Shown here: in pieces, positions 17,738 to 26,271 of the stretch
Layout of the letters: the number at the start of each line of letters is the position of its first letter
How positions within the stretch are numbered: position 1 is the stretch's first letter
Source: Blastocladiella britannica
Lineage: Eukaryota > Blastocladiomycota > Blastocladiomycetes > Blastocladiales > Blastocladiaceae
Assembly (NCBI GenBank): GCA_025349905.2
Contig: MU624645.1
Coordinates: 9,865 to 36,135, forward strand
Direction of reading: 5' to 3'
DNA: 26,271 nt
Notes under the pieces: generated by a model
Seen by the model: only the letters and a program-made list of their open reading frames with translations
Told to the model about the DNA's origin: nothing
The model's database searches: none
Position numbers and translations under genes: made by a program

Positions 17738-20700
17738 TCAGCTTCCTTTACCTTCTGGAATCTCCGAGACACCCTTGAGTACCGAGGGTCCGCTGATACT
17801 GGATCGGGTCCGTGGAGAAGCCGTCACGCGCAACAACGTCGAGTTGGTTGAATGAGAACCAGAGACTGGCGCACTGTCTGCCAGCGACGCGATCCCGCTC
17901 GAGATGCTGGGAAGCGCGCCACCCATGCCAGTCCCACTAGAGGGAGTGCTCTCGCTTGTCCCACAAGTCAGCGACAGAAGGTGCGTCCAGTGAGCAAGCT
18001 CTCCCGCCTTGGCACACTGGATGGCCAACGGCGATTTGCTCGAGAGTGGAATGTGAAGAAGAATGCACATGGGAAAGTCGGACCCGTCTCCATGCGTGAC
18101 CGTGCACTGGGAGCCCTCGTACATGTGACCGGCGCCGGTCATGTTGGGATCAAATATCCCAATGTACCCGAGATCCAGCATGACAGTGAGTTCCATATTG
18201 CGCCATTGCGCCAGGAGCCCCTTGACGCGTTTGATTGGGAAAATCCCCGTGTATGATCGCTGTTTGAATTAAATTGTTCTGTGAGTCTTTCTTTATCGAA
18301 AATACATTTTCGTAATGTAACAAGTACTCGTTGGCTCGTTGCCAGAAGAGGCGTCGATGCGCCCTGCCCAAACGCATCGGAAACGACAGAGAAAATGTCG
18401 GTCATCATGGCTGTGCTCTTGGACATTTCTGGCCCGGACGTGGATGCAAGCGCAATAACATGGCGGAATACTGTTTGTCCAATCTCGTGAGCATGAACCC
18501 GATCCAGCACCAACAGCACGAGGAGCGCACCCATAGTCACGTAAATGGAAAAGACACCATAGAGGATGCACGCGCTTTCGGCATAAAATAACAGCATGGG
18601 CGAGGTTGAGTAGATCCCAACTAGCAATGCTGCGACGATTCCAGCAATCTGTTGCAGTTGGTGTCATGAAGAGTGGGTGAAATCGATTGAATGAAAATAC
18701 AAAATAGCACGCACAAAAATATGCTGAATCGCGTAAACTAGCCATTGCGTGTCTTGATATGACGCCTGGATATGGCGGATCCGGAACGAGGTCCAACCGA
18801 GCAAGAGCAGGAGCAGTCTACGAATGGATGAAATGTCAATCACGATTTCCACATTTAAAGAAATGAAGAGGAGGGTCGCACAAATTAAGTAGCACCGAGA
18901 GATTCCAAGCAAGGCCCGAAAGCGTCGCGAAGCTCCCCAAATCGCACATGTAACTCAGCGTTGTGATTGTCCGCAACTCGACGAGGGCGATCGGCGAAGT
19001 GGTCTGCTGTATTGCCAACAAGGCCGCTTGAATCAAAGGTATCGCCAGCATACGCGCAACGAGCGCTCGCGTTGAAGTGGACCAGACCTTTGATACGATG
19101 CGACTATTGCAAAAAAATGAATAAACTTCACAGAAACAAGAAAAAGCAGCGTACTTGTCAAAGATCTTGAAGATACGAAACGAGCGAATATAAATGGAGG
19201 ATAAAGATAGCGAAAAGCCGAGAAAAAGGGCGGAAACTTCTCCCGCACACCGAGTGGGTGTTGGTACGGCTGCGCGCCAAACCGGAATAGATAGTAGTGC
19301 AAGGAGCCCGACACAGAGCGTGGTCAAGAACGATAGCCCGAGATGGCGCATGCGCCGGGTTTTTCGATACAGCACCATCCACGCCCAGGACACGATAATA
19401 CAAATGGCCATGATGCCTGACAAGGCCAGAATTGCAATGACACCAGGGGTTGTTGGGTCAGGATAAATGAGCGAATAGGATGGTCTCCAGTCGGGCGGCG
19501 TGGATGTGCCATCGGGAAACATCGGTGTCGCCTTTTGGACAATGACCCCGGAAGGGTCGCCTTGATATACAGGTACAGTGGTTCCATTTTGAAGGTTCAG
19601 CACCACATAGAGTCTGTCCAGCTAAAAATGTTGAGTGTACTGGCGTGGTACCTCAGAGATTTGAAAGAAGGCAAAAAGCACCCATCGCGGTCGCCAGTGG
19701 GAAGAAAGGAGGTGGCGCCCGTTACCGTAATCAACGGTGTTGTAAAGTCCGCGAGCCTTGGGCGATACGAGCCATTCAAGATATTGGCGACTCCATACTG
19801 CCTCGCGATTTGCACCCAGCCGTAGACCATGGTTTCCAGGCACGCTCCGGTAAAGAGCGCAAAAGCCGAATGCGAGACGTCGCTTGCGTGGCTGGCACCG
19901 TATATCGAGGAATACTCGGCCAAAAGCTGCTCGTAGCGGTACGTTCCAGGGGCACTTTCGGCAGCAAATACTGCGAGTGTCCCTTCCGCAAATGCTTGCT
20001 CTTGGGCACTGAGGTGGGGGACCTGCGACAGATAGCTTCCCATCCCATCGCCACCCACCCACACCCAGGACTTGCCAAACCCAGCGGTCGTAGCTGCCCT
20101 CATGACCTGTTGGATAATAGTTGGTCCGGATAGGCAGAGAATGACACGGGACGTGCTCGATGACAATTGGTTCACGAGTCGTCGGTAGTCGGCGGCCAGA
20201 AACGTCACGGAATCGGCCACCTGTATCTGCGCACTGGTAATGCCGAGTGCGAACGCCTTTGCCCAAAAAGCCGCGTAAACTGTGGGCTCGATATCGTCTT
20301 AGTTCTCCACGCAAAATGGAAAAAAAATCAATGAAGACGCACTACTCGAGCTGTACGAATCGGTGCCAGTGACAATATTGATGGTTGTCCACCCCATATA
20401 GGTACAATAGCGAGCGATAAAGGTTCCCTGGAACGAATCCGCAGGCAGAGTGCGGTAAAACAAGGGAAACAGATCCTTGTTCGAAAACACATCGCTCGTC
20501 GCTGTTCCCGTACAAAACAGCTTTGAATAGGACATGGCGGCATAGGCGGCGGGAAGGGTATTTCCACTGCCAATTTTTTTTCAATCTACATGAGTATTTT
20601 GCTCCTTTTAGAAAAAAAAAAAATGAAATGTACGAATTCCACTCGCCAACGACGCCAAGCACGCCATCAAGTGCCGATTGAATAACTGCCGACGTGGTGC

Positions 20701-21125
20701 CCAGCTTGTTGAACTTGCTGTCGTAGTGAATGAGATTGAAGTGGAGATCTATTATTTCCTCCCATCGCGTTGCAAAAATATTGAGCACTCGCGCTATTAC
20801 CAGGATTGAGGTCACATACTCGCAGGGTGGGCATAAATCTCGTTGACTTGCTTGATGACAAGATCCGATATATTGAGTGATACACCGAGCAACCACTGGT
20901 TACCCTGATCTATGGATAATATTCACGAAGTTAACAAGACCTGGGGATTCACTGAAAGGAATGTCAGGATTGCAATGGGGAGCCAGGAGGTGCCGACGCA
21001 CCCTGGACGCCAACGTCGCCGAGTCCTGGGATCACCAATCCGAGGGATAAATTTTGATATATTTGCCCTGAGCTGCATGGCGCAGCAAGAATAATTAGGA
21101 ATGCTATTAAGGACAGGTTATTCAT
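17738..21125 (-). CDS. Class C (GABA-B-like) GPCR with ligand-binding ectodomain and C-terminal PH-like domain, 942 aa
   Basis: Ten exons: complement(17738..18259, 18328..18648, 18715..18817, 18882..19103, 19155..19613, 19652..20297, 20346..20566, 20634..20818, 20884..20909, 21002..21125). Residues 1-20 are a signal peptide. Residues ~28-430 are a periplasmic-binding/ANF-type lobe pair, with ILVIARVLNIFATRW, HFNLIHYDSKFNKLG, LGVVGEWNSGNTLPAAYAAM, CTGTATSDVFSNKDLFPLFY and WVWVGGDGMG. Seven membrane helices follow at about 458-712, with the class C helix 5-6 stretch GWTSFRIRHIQASYQDTQWL. The tail (about 770-866) has a PH-like pattern: YTGIFPIKRVKGLLAQWRN, strands MLDLGYIGIFD and CILLHIPLSS, ending in a helix with the conserved Trp (KAGELAHWTHLL). 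A Ser-rich end follows. It should sense an extracellular small molecule and signal through G proteins. The 26-bp exon 2 and the 38-bp intron at 19614-19651 are the least certain joins. Confidence 0.8.
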
Positions 21126-21211
21126 TTTAGTTTGCTCAGAAAAGAAAAGAAATACAAAAAAAATAACGGATGGATCGAAAAATAAAGTAGAGTTCTCATA
21201 TGAAAAAAATC

Positions 21212-22825
21212 TCACTTGGCCATGAGCTGCTCAGTGCTTGCGGCGGCACGATCAGCAAGCGAATGGCCAGAGCTCGAAGCAGCAGTGGCGGATGCACCGG
21301 CAAGGGGCGTTGCCGTCGAGATCGCATGCAACGAGTGTGAAGATCCGGTGCGGTACTCGATGCGCCGCGCAACAGGCACTGCGGCCGCGGCGGCGCGGGA
21401 AAGATGACCCAACCCAGACGCATCGGCATCGGGGAGAATCCCCGACGTGACGCATGGGACGCAGCAGCCAAACAACAGCGCGAGCACAATGAGAGTGATC
21501 CACACCGGAATGACGGCCACTGCAAGCATCGGCGACCCGGACTGCAGCTTGGCAATGATCAGGCCGAGCGTGGTGTAAGTAAAGGCGCCGCGGAAGATGA
21601 TGCCGACAATGGTGCCAAACATGGACGGCGGGGATGGCAGCGATTCCGGGTCCGCGTTCGGGTGTACGGCACGCACCGCGTTGATGGTGGCAGCTTCTGC
21701 CCGGGACTCGGCAAGGGCCACGAGCGGGAACATGTAGGAGGGGAGAAACACCAGGCCCCAAGCGGCGTCACTCAAGCCGCCGTCGATCTTGGCGGCAATC
21801 AGGGCACCCTGCGTCACGGTCAGGATTAAAGGACAAAGCGCCAGGACAAATGCAATCGCGCGCTGAGAGGCGGGTGCCGGAACCATGCTGAAGGTGGGCG
21901 GCGCATCCGGGTCAGCGCCCTCCTCTGCTGCTGCGGTGGCGGGGCCGGGAACCACCATCACGAGTGCTGCGGCGGCGCTGGGGACAGCGGCGTAGAGCGC
22001 GAGCACGGCGAGAGGGAACATGAGGATCCAGGCGGCCACCTCACCATTGGCAAGCGCGCCAGCGAGGACCGTGAAGGCAGCCAGGGCCGACACGAGCACG
22101 AATCCGGCCACCTTGAGTGCGCGCGGCGCCTCGGGAAGCTCGTCATCGCTGCCTTCAGCGTCACTATCGTGATGCGCCTCGCGGGCGGTCTCGGCGTCAG
22201 TGCCGCCATAGCGACTGGCATGGCGGCGACGGCGGTCGGCGGCAGCGGCCGATTTTGCAGATGGCGCCACGGCAGCCCACGCGGACGCGCACCACACCAA
22301 TCCCACCACCAAGTAGATGGGAATCAGCACCAGGTGCCATGACGCGGTGCCCAGGTGGCCGTCGACGCGCACGCAAATCAGCGCCAACTGGGCAATCACT
22401 GCCAGCACCGCCAGCGCAAACAGGGCCGAGTAGCGGCCGACGGAGCGAATCACGTCCGGGGTCATCCATGGCGTGGACTCGAGCATCTGCAGGCCAATCT
22501 CGCCGTAGCGGTCGTACACATCGCGCTTCTTTTCGTCTGAGAGAATGGTGAAGGCGCGCTGGATTTCCTGGAACTTTTCCTCGTTGCCCGGGTTCTTGTC
22601 GGGGTGGTACTGCCAAATTGTTCACTAGCGTCAGTCTGTCGTCCACGTCGGCGTCCAGATTAGGTAAGTTGGATTTACCTTGAGTGCCATTTTGCGGTAC
22701 GAGCGCTTGATGGAGGCGGCGTCCGCATCGCGTGGCACCTCGAGAATGTCGTAGAGCGATGGCCCGGGCCGGTCCTGCGCAGAGTCGGCGCCCGAGAAGG
22801 GCGGTGGAGGTGCAGTCGATGCCAT
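21212..22825 (-). CDS. J-domain (Hsp40) protein with about eight transmembrane segments, 514 aa
   Basis: Join complement(21212..22609, 22679..22825), with a 69-bp phase-0 intron. The start is the ATG at 22825, with its A-rich leader. The J domain covers residues ~23-90: [20 protein letters not shown], the HPD motif at 51-53 recreated across the intron ([17 protein letters not shown]), and [20 protein letters not shown]. About eight hydrophobic helices follow. Several are preceded by a repeated lumen/cytosol loop plus helix pattern: [58 protein letters not shown]. That (K/R)-x-D-G..W-x-x-h-x-x-P pattern recalls the TMEM185 family. A cytosolic acidic linker lies between helices 2 and 3, and the C-terminus is Ser/Ala-rich. 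The J domain would recruit Hsp70 to a membrane, probably ER or another endomembrane. The TMEM185 link is a pattern impression only. Confidence 0.85.
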
Positions 22826-22881
22826 GTTTTTGTTTAAGTCAGTTGCCCTTTTCGTGAAAGAGCTGACGTGCATAAGTAAAA
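22826..22881. promoter_or_regulatory. Very short bidirectional promoter, J-protein / pyridoxal kinase
   Basis: Only 56 bp separate the two divergent start codons. Both UTRs and the core promoter must fit in this space or extend into the neighbouring reading frames. No TATA box is visible. Confidence 0.55.
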
Positions 22882-23979
22882 ATGCCCCGCATCCTCGCCG
22901 TCCAGTCCCACGTGGTGCGCGGCCACGTCGGCAACTGCGCCGCTACCTTACCACTGCAGCTGCTCGGGTGCGATGTCGACCCGCTCAACACCGTGCAGGT
23001 CTCCAACCACTCGGGGTACCCGGTCATTAAGGGCCACCGCCACGCTCGCGACTTTTTCGCCGACGTGTTTGCCGCCCTACGTGACAATGGCCACGATGCC
23101 GATTACCAGCTGATCTTGACTGGATATATGGGCTTACCCGAGGGCGTGCCTGCGGTCGCCGACGGCATCCGGTCCATTCTCGAGCGCAATTCGAGCACGC
23201 TCTATGGTATATATAAATTCAAATGTCGCCAAAGGATCCGCTCGTCCGCTAAAGATTATATATATATTAAAGTGCTGGACCCCGTGCTCGGCGACAATGG
23301 CCGCTTGTACCTGCCGCGCGAGATGATTGACGTGTACAAGACGCACTTTTTCCCACTGACCTCGGTCATGACCCCGAATCAGTTTGAGGCAGAGCTGCTT
23401 GCTGCTGCCGAGGATGCCGAAAGTGCAAGTGGATCTCCGATCGTGGACACGGCGTCGGCGGTGCACACCGCCCGGCGGCTGGCCGCGCGCTCGGCAGCGT
23501 CCCTGGTGATCGTGACGACGCTGGACACGCCGGATGTGGCCGACACCGACACGCTGGCGCTGCTAGTGTACACTCCGGGCACCACGGCGGTTCCCGAGCG
23601 TGCCTGGACTGTGCGCTACCCGCGACTGACTGCGCATTTCACTGGCACGGGCGATTTGTTCTCGGCACTCTTGTCTGGTACGCTGGCTGCGCGCGGCGTG
23701 CACTGTGCGGGCCCAGGAGCGCCACTGCTCGAGCCCGCCGGTACCGTCTTTGATGCTGCCACCGCCGTTTCGCGGTGCGTGTGGGCCATGCAGCAAGTCC
23801 TGCATCGCACGCAAGCCGAGGCCGAGGCCGCGATCACGCCCGCAGACGGCCGTGCAGCTCTTTTGCGCAAGCGCGAGCTGCGGCTGGTGCAAAGCCGCGC
23901 CGACATTGCCCGCACGCTCGAGGTGACCCCTGCCGAGGTGGCTGCGAGCGGTGTCCTTGTTGCGTCCATTGCGATTTGA
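22882..23979 (+). CDS. Pyridoxal kinase, 343 aa
   Basis: Join 22882..23206, 23273..23979. The 66-bp intron is a multiple of three and has no in-frame stop, so the unspliced frame also reads through. Splicing restores YVLDPVLGDNG, a hallmark of the family. Other landmarks are QSHVVRGHVGN at 8-18, VSNHSGYP at 40-47, LTGYMG at 79-84, TPNQFEAELL at 142-151 and GTGDLFSALL with the catalytic-base Asp236. The length is slightly above human PDXK (312 aa), through an insert before GTGD and a longer C-terminus. The enzyme phosphorylates pyridoxal, pyridoxine and pyridoxamine in the cytosol, the salvage route to pyridoxal 5'-phosphate. The stop lies 43 bp from the stop of the convergent transcription-factor gene. 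Confidence 0.95.
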   Translation: MPRILAVQSHVVRGHVGNCAATLPLQLLGCDVDPLNTVQVSNHSGYPVIKGHRHARDFFADVFAALRDNGHDADYQLILTGYMGLPEGVPAVADGIRSILERNSSTLYGIYKFKCRQRIRSSAKDYIYIKVLDPVLGDNGRLYLPREMIDVYKTHFFPLTSVMTPNQFEAELLAAAEDAESASGSPIVDTASAVHTARRLAARSAASLVIVTTLDTPDVADTDTLALLVYTPGTTAVPERAWTVRYPRLTAHFTGTGDLFSALLSGTLAARGVHCAGPGAPLLEPAGTVFDAATAVSRCVWAMQQVLHRTQAEAEAAITPADGRAALLRKRELRLVQSRADIARTLEVTPAEVAASGVLVASIAI

Positions 23980-24022
23980 ACCTTTTCCTCCACTTACAAC
24001 AATACACTTTAGCTTTATATTA

Positions 24023-26217
24023 CTATTGCAAGAGCTGCCCGAGCTGCCTCATAAACTCGTCTCCGCCGCTGCTAGGGACTGGGGGCGGAGGTCGTGGATG
24101 GTGGTGTGTGGGTGGTGTGGCAGACTCGAGCGGGAACGCCCCCATCCCCATCCCCATGGACATGGACATTGGCATCCCGAGTCCCATGCTCATTCCCATA
24201 CCCATGCCCATCCCCATTGGCATGCTCAAGCCCATCCCCATGCCCAGTCCAGCACCCGGCTGCACGATCGATTCAAACGAAAAGGCCGGCGCAGGCGGTC
24301 CCCGTCCAAACCCGCCAAGCGCTTCCGCTGCCTCACCGCCACCGATATCGACACTGCCAAAGTCAGGTGCAATGACGTTGGGATCGTGCGAGGTGAGCGC
24401 TGGTGGGAACAACGGCAAATGGCCCGGGTCCAGCTGCATCGGGTCCCAATGGAGTGGTGCAAACGAGTCGGAAGCAGCAGGAGGGGCAGTCCTGTTCGGT
24501 TGCATAAATGTCGAGGGGTCCGAATAGTAGTGGGCCATGGACGGGGCGGTTGCGCGGGGAGGCGGCGGGGACGTGAAAGGGTAGTGCAGGTGCGGTGGGA
24601 TACCGGTACCAGATCCGACGACGCCATATCGCGTGCTTTGCCCGTCGCTTGCTTGGGAGGCGGACTCGAACGACATGGGCGGGGTTGCAGGAACAGCGAC
24701 AGGAGGGGCAGTGGTAGGAGCAGCCGTAGCAGGAGTAGCGGAAGCGGCACTAAACGGCGGTACAGGACGGCCAAAGTAAGCGCACAGCTCGCGTTCCAGT
24801 GCCCGCGCCGACGCACCGACCTCAAACCGCTCCCGCGCCGGGTCGGTGCGCACGCCCTGCGCGCCACAGATTTCGGATGCGAGCAGTTCCACGTCCACGA
24901 TCTGATCCATGATAATGTCGAGTTCGCGCTCCAAGCTTTCGGTGCGCGCTTCCGACGTTGGTTTTGGTCCCGGGTCGTCCTTGAAACATGGCGACCCAAA
25001 CGGTTCAAACGCGTCGTCGTTGGACACGCGATGCGCAAACTCAAAACACAAGAGACGTAGTACGGTGGAGTAGTCGGGTGCCTGGGCGACCGAGCCCTCA
25101 ATGACTCGCGCCGACAGGTGCAGCACCGAGAGCACCCTTTGCCTCTGCTCGACGGTTGGAGAGCATTCCAGGAGCGAGCAGCAGCCGGCAAATACGTGCA
25201 TCACTGCCAAGATAAACAAATATGGTGAGTTCAATGGGTTGTTGTTGATAAATTGGGGTACCACGCACTGTACACCGGCGAGTAGAGCCGGGCAAGTGGG
25301 CTTGTCATGTGCTGCAAAGAAATGGTTGGAATCGCCGTGACGCATTTCTCAACGATCGCAAAGTGCTGCTTTCGCAGGACGCTATCCGTGTGAAAAAGCC
25401 GGCTCGACAAGAAGGGCTTTATATGAGTTGGTTAGCTTTCAGTTCTTCCTGAAAAATAAGAAGGTTGTCGTACGCGGTAGAGCGACAAAACTGCCGAGTA
25501 ATACACTTGATGACACAAAATGGAGATTGAATGAGGATCTCGCTTTATTGAAAGAGCGTGAGAAAAAAAGTGAAAAACGTACACAAATGCAGGAACGAAA
25601 CGGCAACGCTCCTCTGCGTGCTCTCGTCATTCACATCAAACCTGAGGCTTGCTGGAAGCTGCTTTTGATAGTCCAAGAGCAAGGCATGGAGTTCTGGCAA
25701 CGAGTGCGCGAGCTACACATGGGGATTGAAGTGTGAGTTTCCATGTTCACGGGATCGGCTGGGAAAAAGGAGTTAAACGAACATGGCGGCGGAGATACAT
25801 GTTGTTGATTGTGCGAGAAATCTGCGAAAATAAGCGATGCCAGTCAGCATCATTGAAGATTTGAGAGTGAATATGGAAAAACAAACCTTGCCGAAAATGT
25901 CAACCAAGCGCGCATGCCAGATCCAGGGAGCATCGGGAGGGTCGAGCTCACTGCCAGGGAACCGAAGTCGATTTTCGGCAGTGTCAATGACGAAATCAAA
26001 GCTCAGGACCACATCACCCGCACCAACCGAGGCCGGGCGGCCAAACTTGTACGCAATCTGCTGATCGAGGACATAACAGCAGCACCACGCTTTGGAGTAC
26101 ACGGTCATGGCCGATGGCGACGGTAACGCGGCGTTGGGCTGTCCGCGCCGGTGGAGCATAAACATTTGCGATTGGTGCAGCCCAAGCTCGATCGCGAGTC
26201 GCATGGCCATTCCAATC
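24023..26217 (-). CDS. Fungal-specific transcription factor (Fungal_trans domain), C-terminal part, 5' end beyond window
   Basis: Visible exons: complement(24023..25203, 25269..25416, 25474..25490, 25583..25712, 25783..25821, 25887..26217), with introns of 57-92 bp; more exons lie beyond the right edge. The first visible exon gives the Fungal_trans core: GMAMRLAIELGLHQSQMFM, then AWCCCYVLDQQIAYKFGRP and a following acidic/Phe segment. Later exons give LHALLLDYQKQLPASLRFDV and, across a 17-bp micro-exon, LHLFLSLYRPFLSSRLF, both typical of the domain. The DNA-binding Zn2Cys6 cluster expected at the N-terminus is not in the window. The C-terminal half is Pro/Ser-rich and ends in a Gly-Met repeat. 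Such factors regulate metabolic or stress genes, and the target pathway is unknown. About 615 residues are visible. Confidence 0.85.
24139..24250 (-). repeat. Gly-Met/Ser-Met coding repeat in the transcription-factor tail
   Basis: A CCCAT(N)-type hexamer-like repeat on the plus strand encodes on the minus strand a low-complexity run of Gly-Met, Ser-Met and Pro-Met dipeptides (about 38 residues, with 18 or more Met). It is probably variable in length through slippage. Confidence 0.8.
25822..25886 (-). other. Example intron with clear GT..AG ends
   Basis: This 65-bp intron in the transcription-factor gene runs from GTTTGT to TTTTCGCAG and joins DIFGK to ISRTINN in phase 0. It is listed because it calibrates the others in the window: similar length, GT start and a pyrimidine-rich 3' end. 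Confidence 0.75.
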
Positions 26218-26271
26218 CTATCGAAAAAAAAAAAAGCAAGAATTGTTAAGAAACCCTTTTGATGCAAAAAA

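Noticed and set aside
19614..19651. A 30-bp alternative intron (19622-19651) giving a different frame before LDRLYVVLNL
   Set aside because: 30 bp is shorter than any other intron here and needs the upstream exon in a frame that loses the LPTGDRDG segment; the 38-bp version keeps one frame throughout, though it remains uncertain.
20342..20896. A 184-codon minus-strand ORF starting MVARCITQ
   Set aside because: Its middle part is receptor exon 3 in the true frame, but both ends read through introns.
21126..21215. Upstream in-frame ATG of the receptor at 21215
   Set aside because: It would put 30 extra residues before a good signal peptide and overlap the neighbouring gene's stop; the ATG at 21125 is preferred.
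24226..25191. A 321-codon minus ORF and a 369-codon plus ORF over the same DNA (23951-25060)
   Set aside because: Both are shadow frames of the GC-rich transcription-factor exon, with Arg/Ser/Pro-dominated composition.

Overview
This is nuclear DNA from a fungus, most likely an early-diverging zoosporic (chytrid-like) lineage. Coding DNA is GC-rich and split by many short introns (about 38-92 bp, GT..AG). There is a fungal-specific transcription factor of the Fungal_trans type, a secreted tyrosinase, and a class C (GABA-B-like) receptor with a ligand-binding ectodomain, a receptor type known from early-diverging fungi and animals but not from yeasts. The lineage call is inference. All exon joins were worked out by eye from reading frames, splice dinucleotides and family knowledge; none is transcript-verified.

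Layout. 1-210 (-): 5' part of an unrecognised gene running off the left edge. 630-2366 (+): F-box-like protein. 2399-3793 (-): tyrosinase, tail to tail with the F-box gene. 4055-5063 (-): METTL2/6/8-type tRNA m3C methyltransferase. 5114-6585 (-): TPR-like protein. 6761-7869 (+): HAD-IIA (NagD/4-nitrophenylphosphatase-like) phosphatase, divergent from the TPR gene. 7870-8788: no gene seen. 8789-10963 (+): 724-aa unknown protein. 11028-14261 (+): 1077-aa multi-OB-fold, zinc-ribbon protein that I read as a candidate CTC1 (telomere CST complex). 14281-15462 (-): tail-anchored cysteine-cluster protein. 15463-16625: repeat-rich spacer. 16626-17381 (-): disordered Ser/Pro-rich protein. 17738-21125 (-): ten-exon class C receptor carrying a PH-like domain in its cytoplasmic tail. 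21212-22825 (-): J-domain protein with about eight membrane segments. 22882-23979 (+): pyridoxal kinase, divergent from the J-protein gene with 56 bp between the start codons. 24023-26217 (-): C-terminal two thirds of a fungal transcription factor, running off the right edge.

The genes do not form an obvious pathway. This is ordinary compact fungal chromosome, with several convergent pairs only 19-43 bp apart. The most interesting items are the candidate CTC1, the receptor-PH fusion, the J-domain/multi-TM fusion, and the two intronless or unrecognised proteins next to the CTC1 candidate. No tRNA, rRNA, CRISPR array or transposon was recognised.
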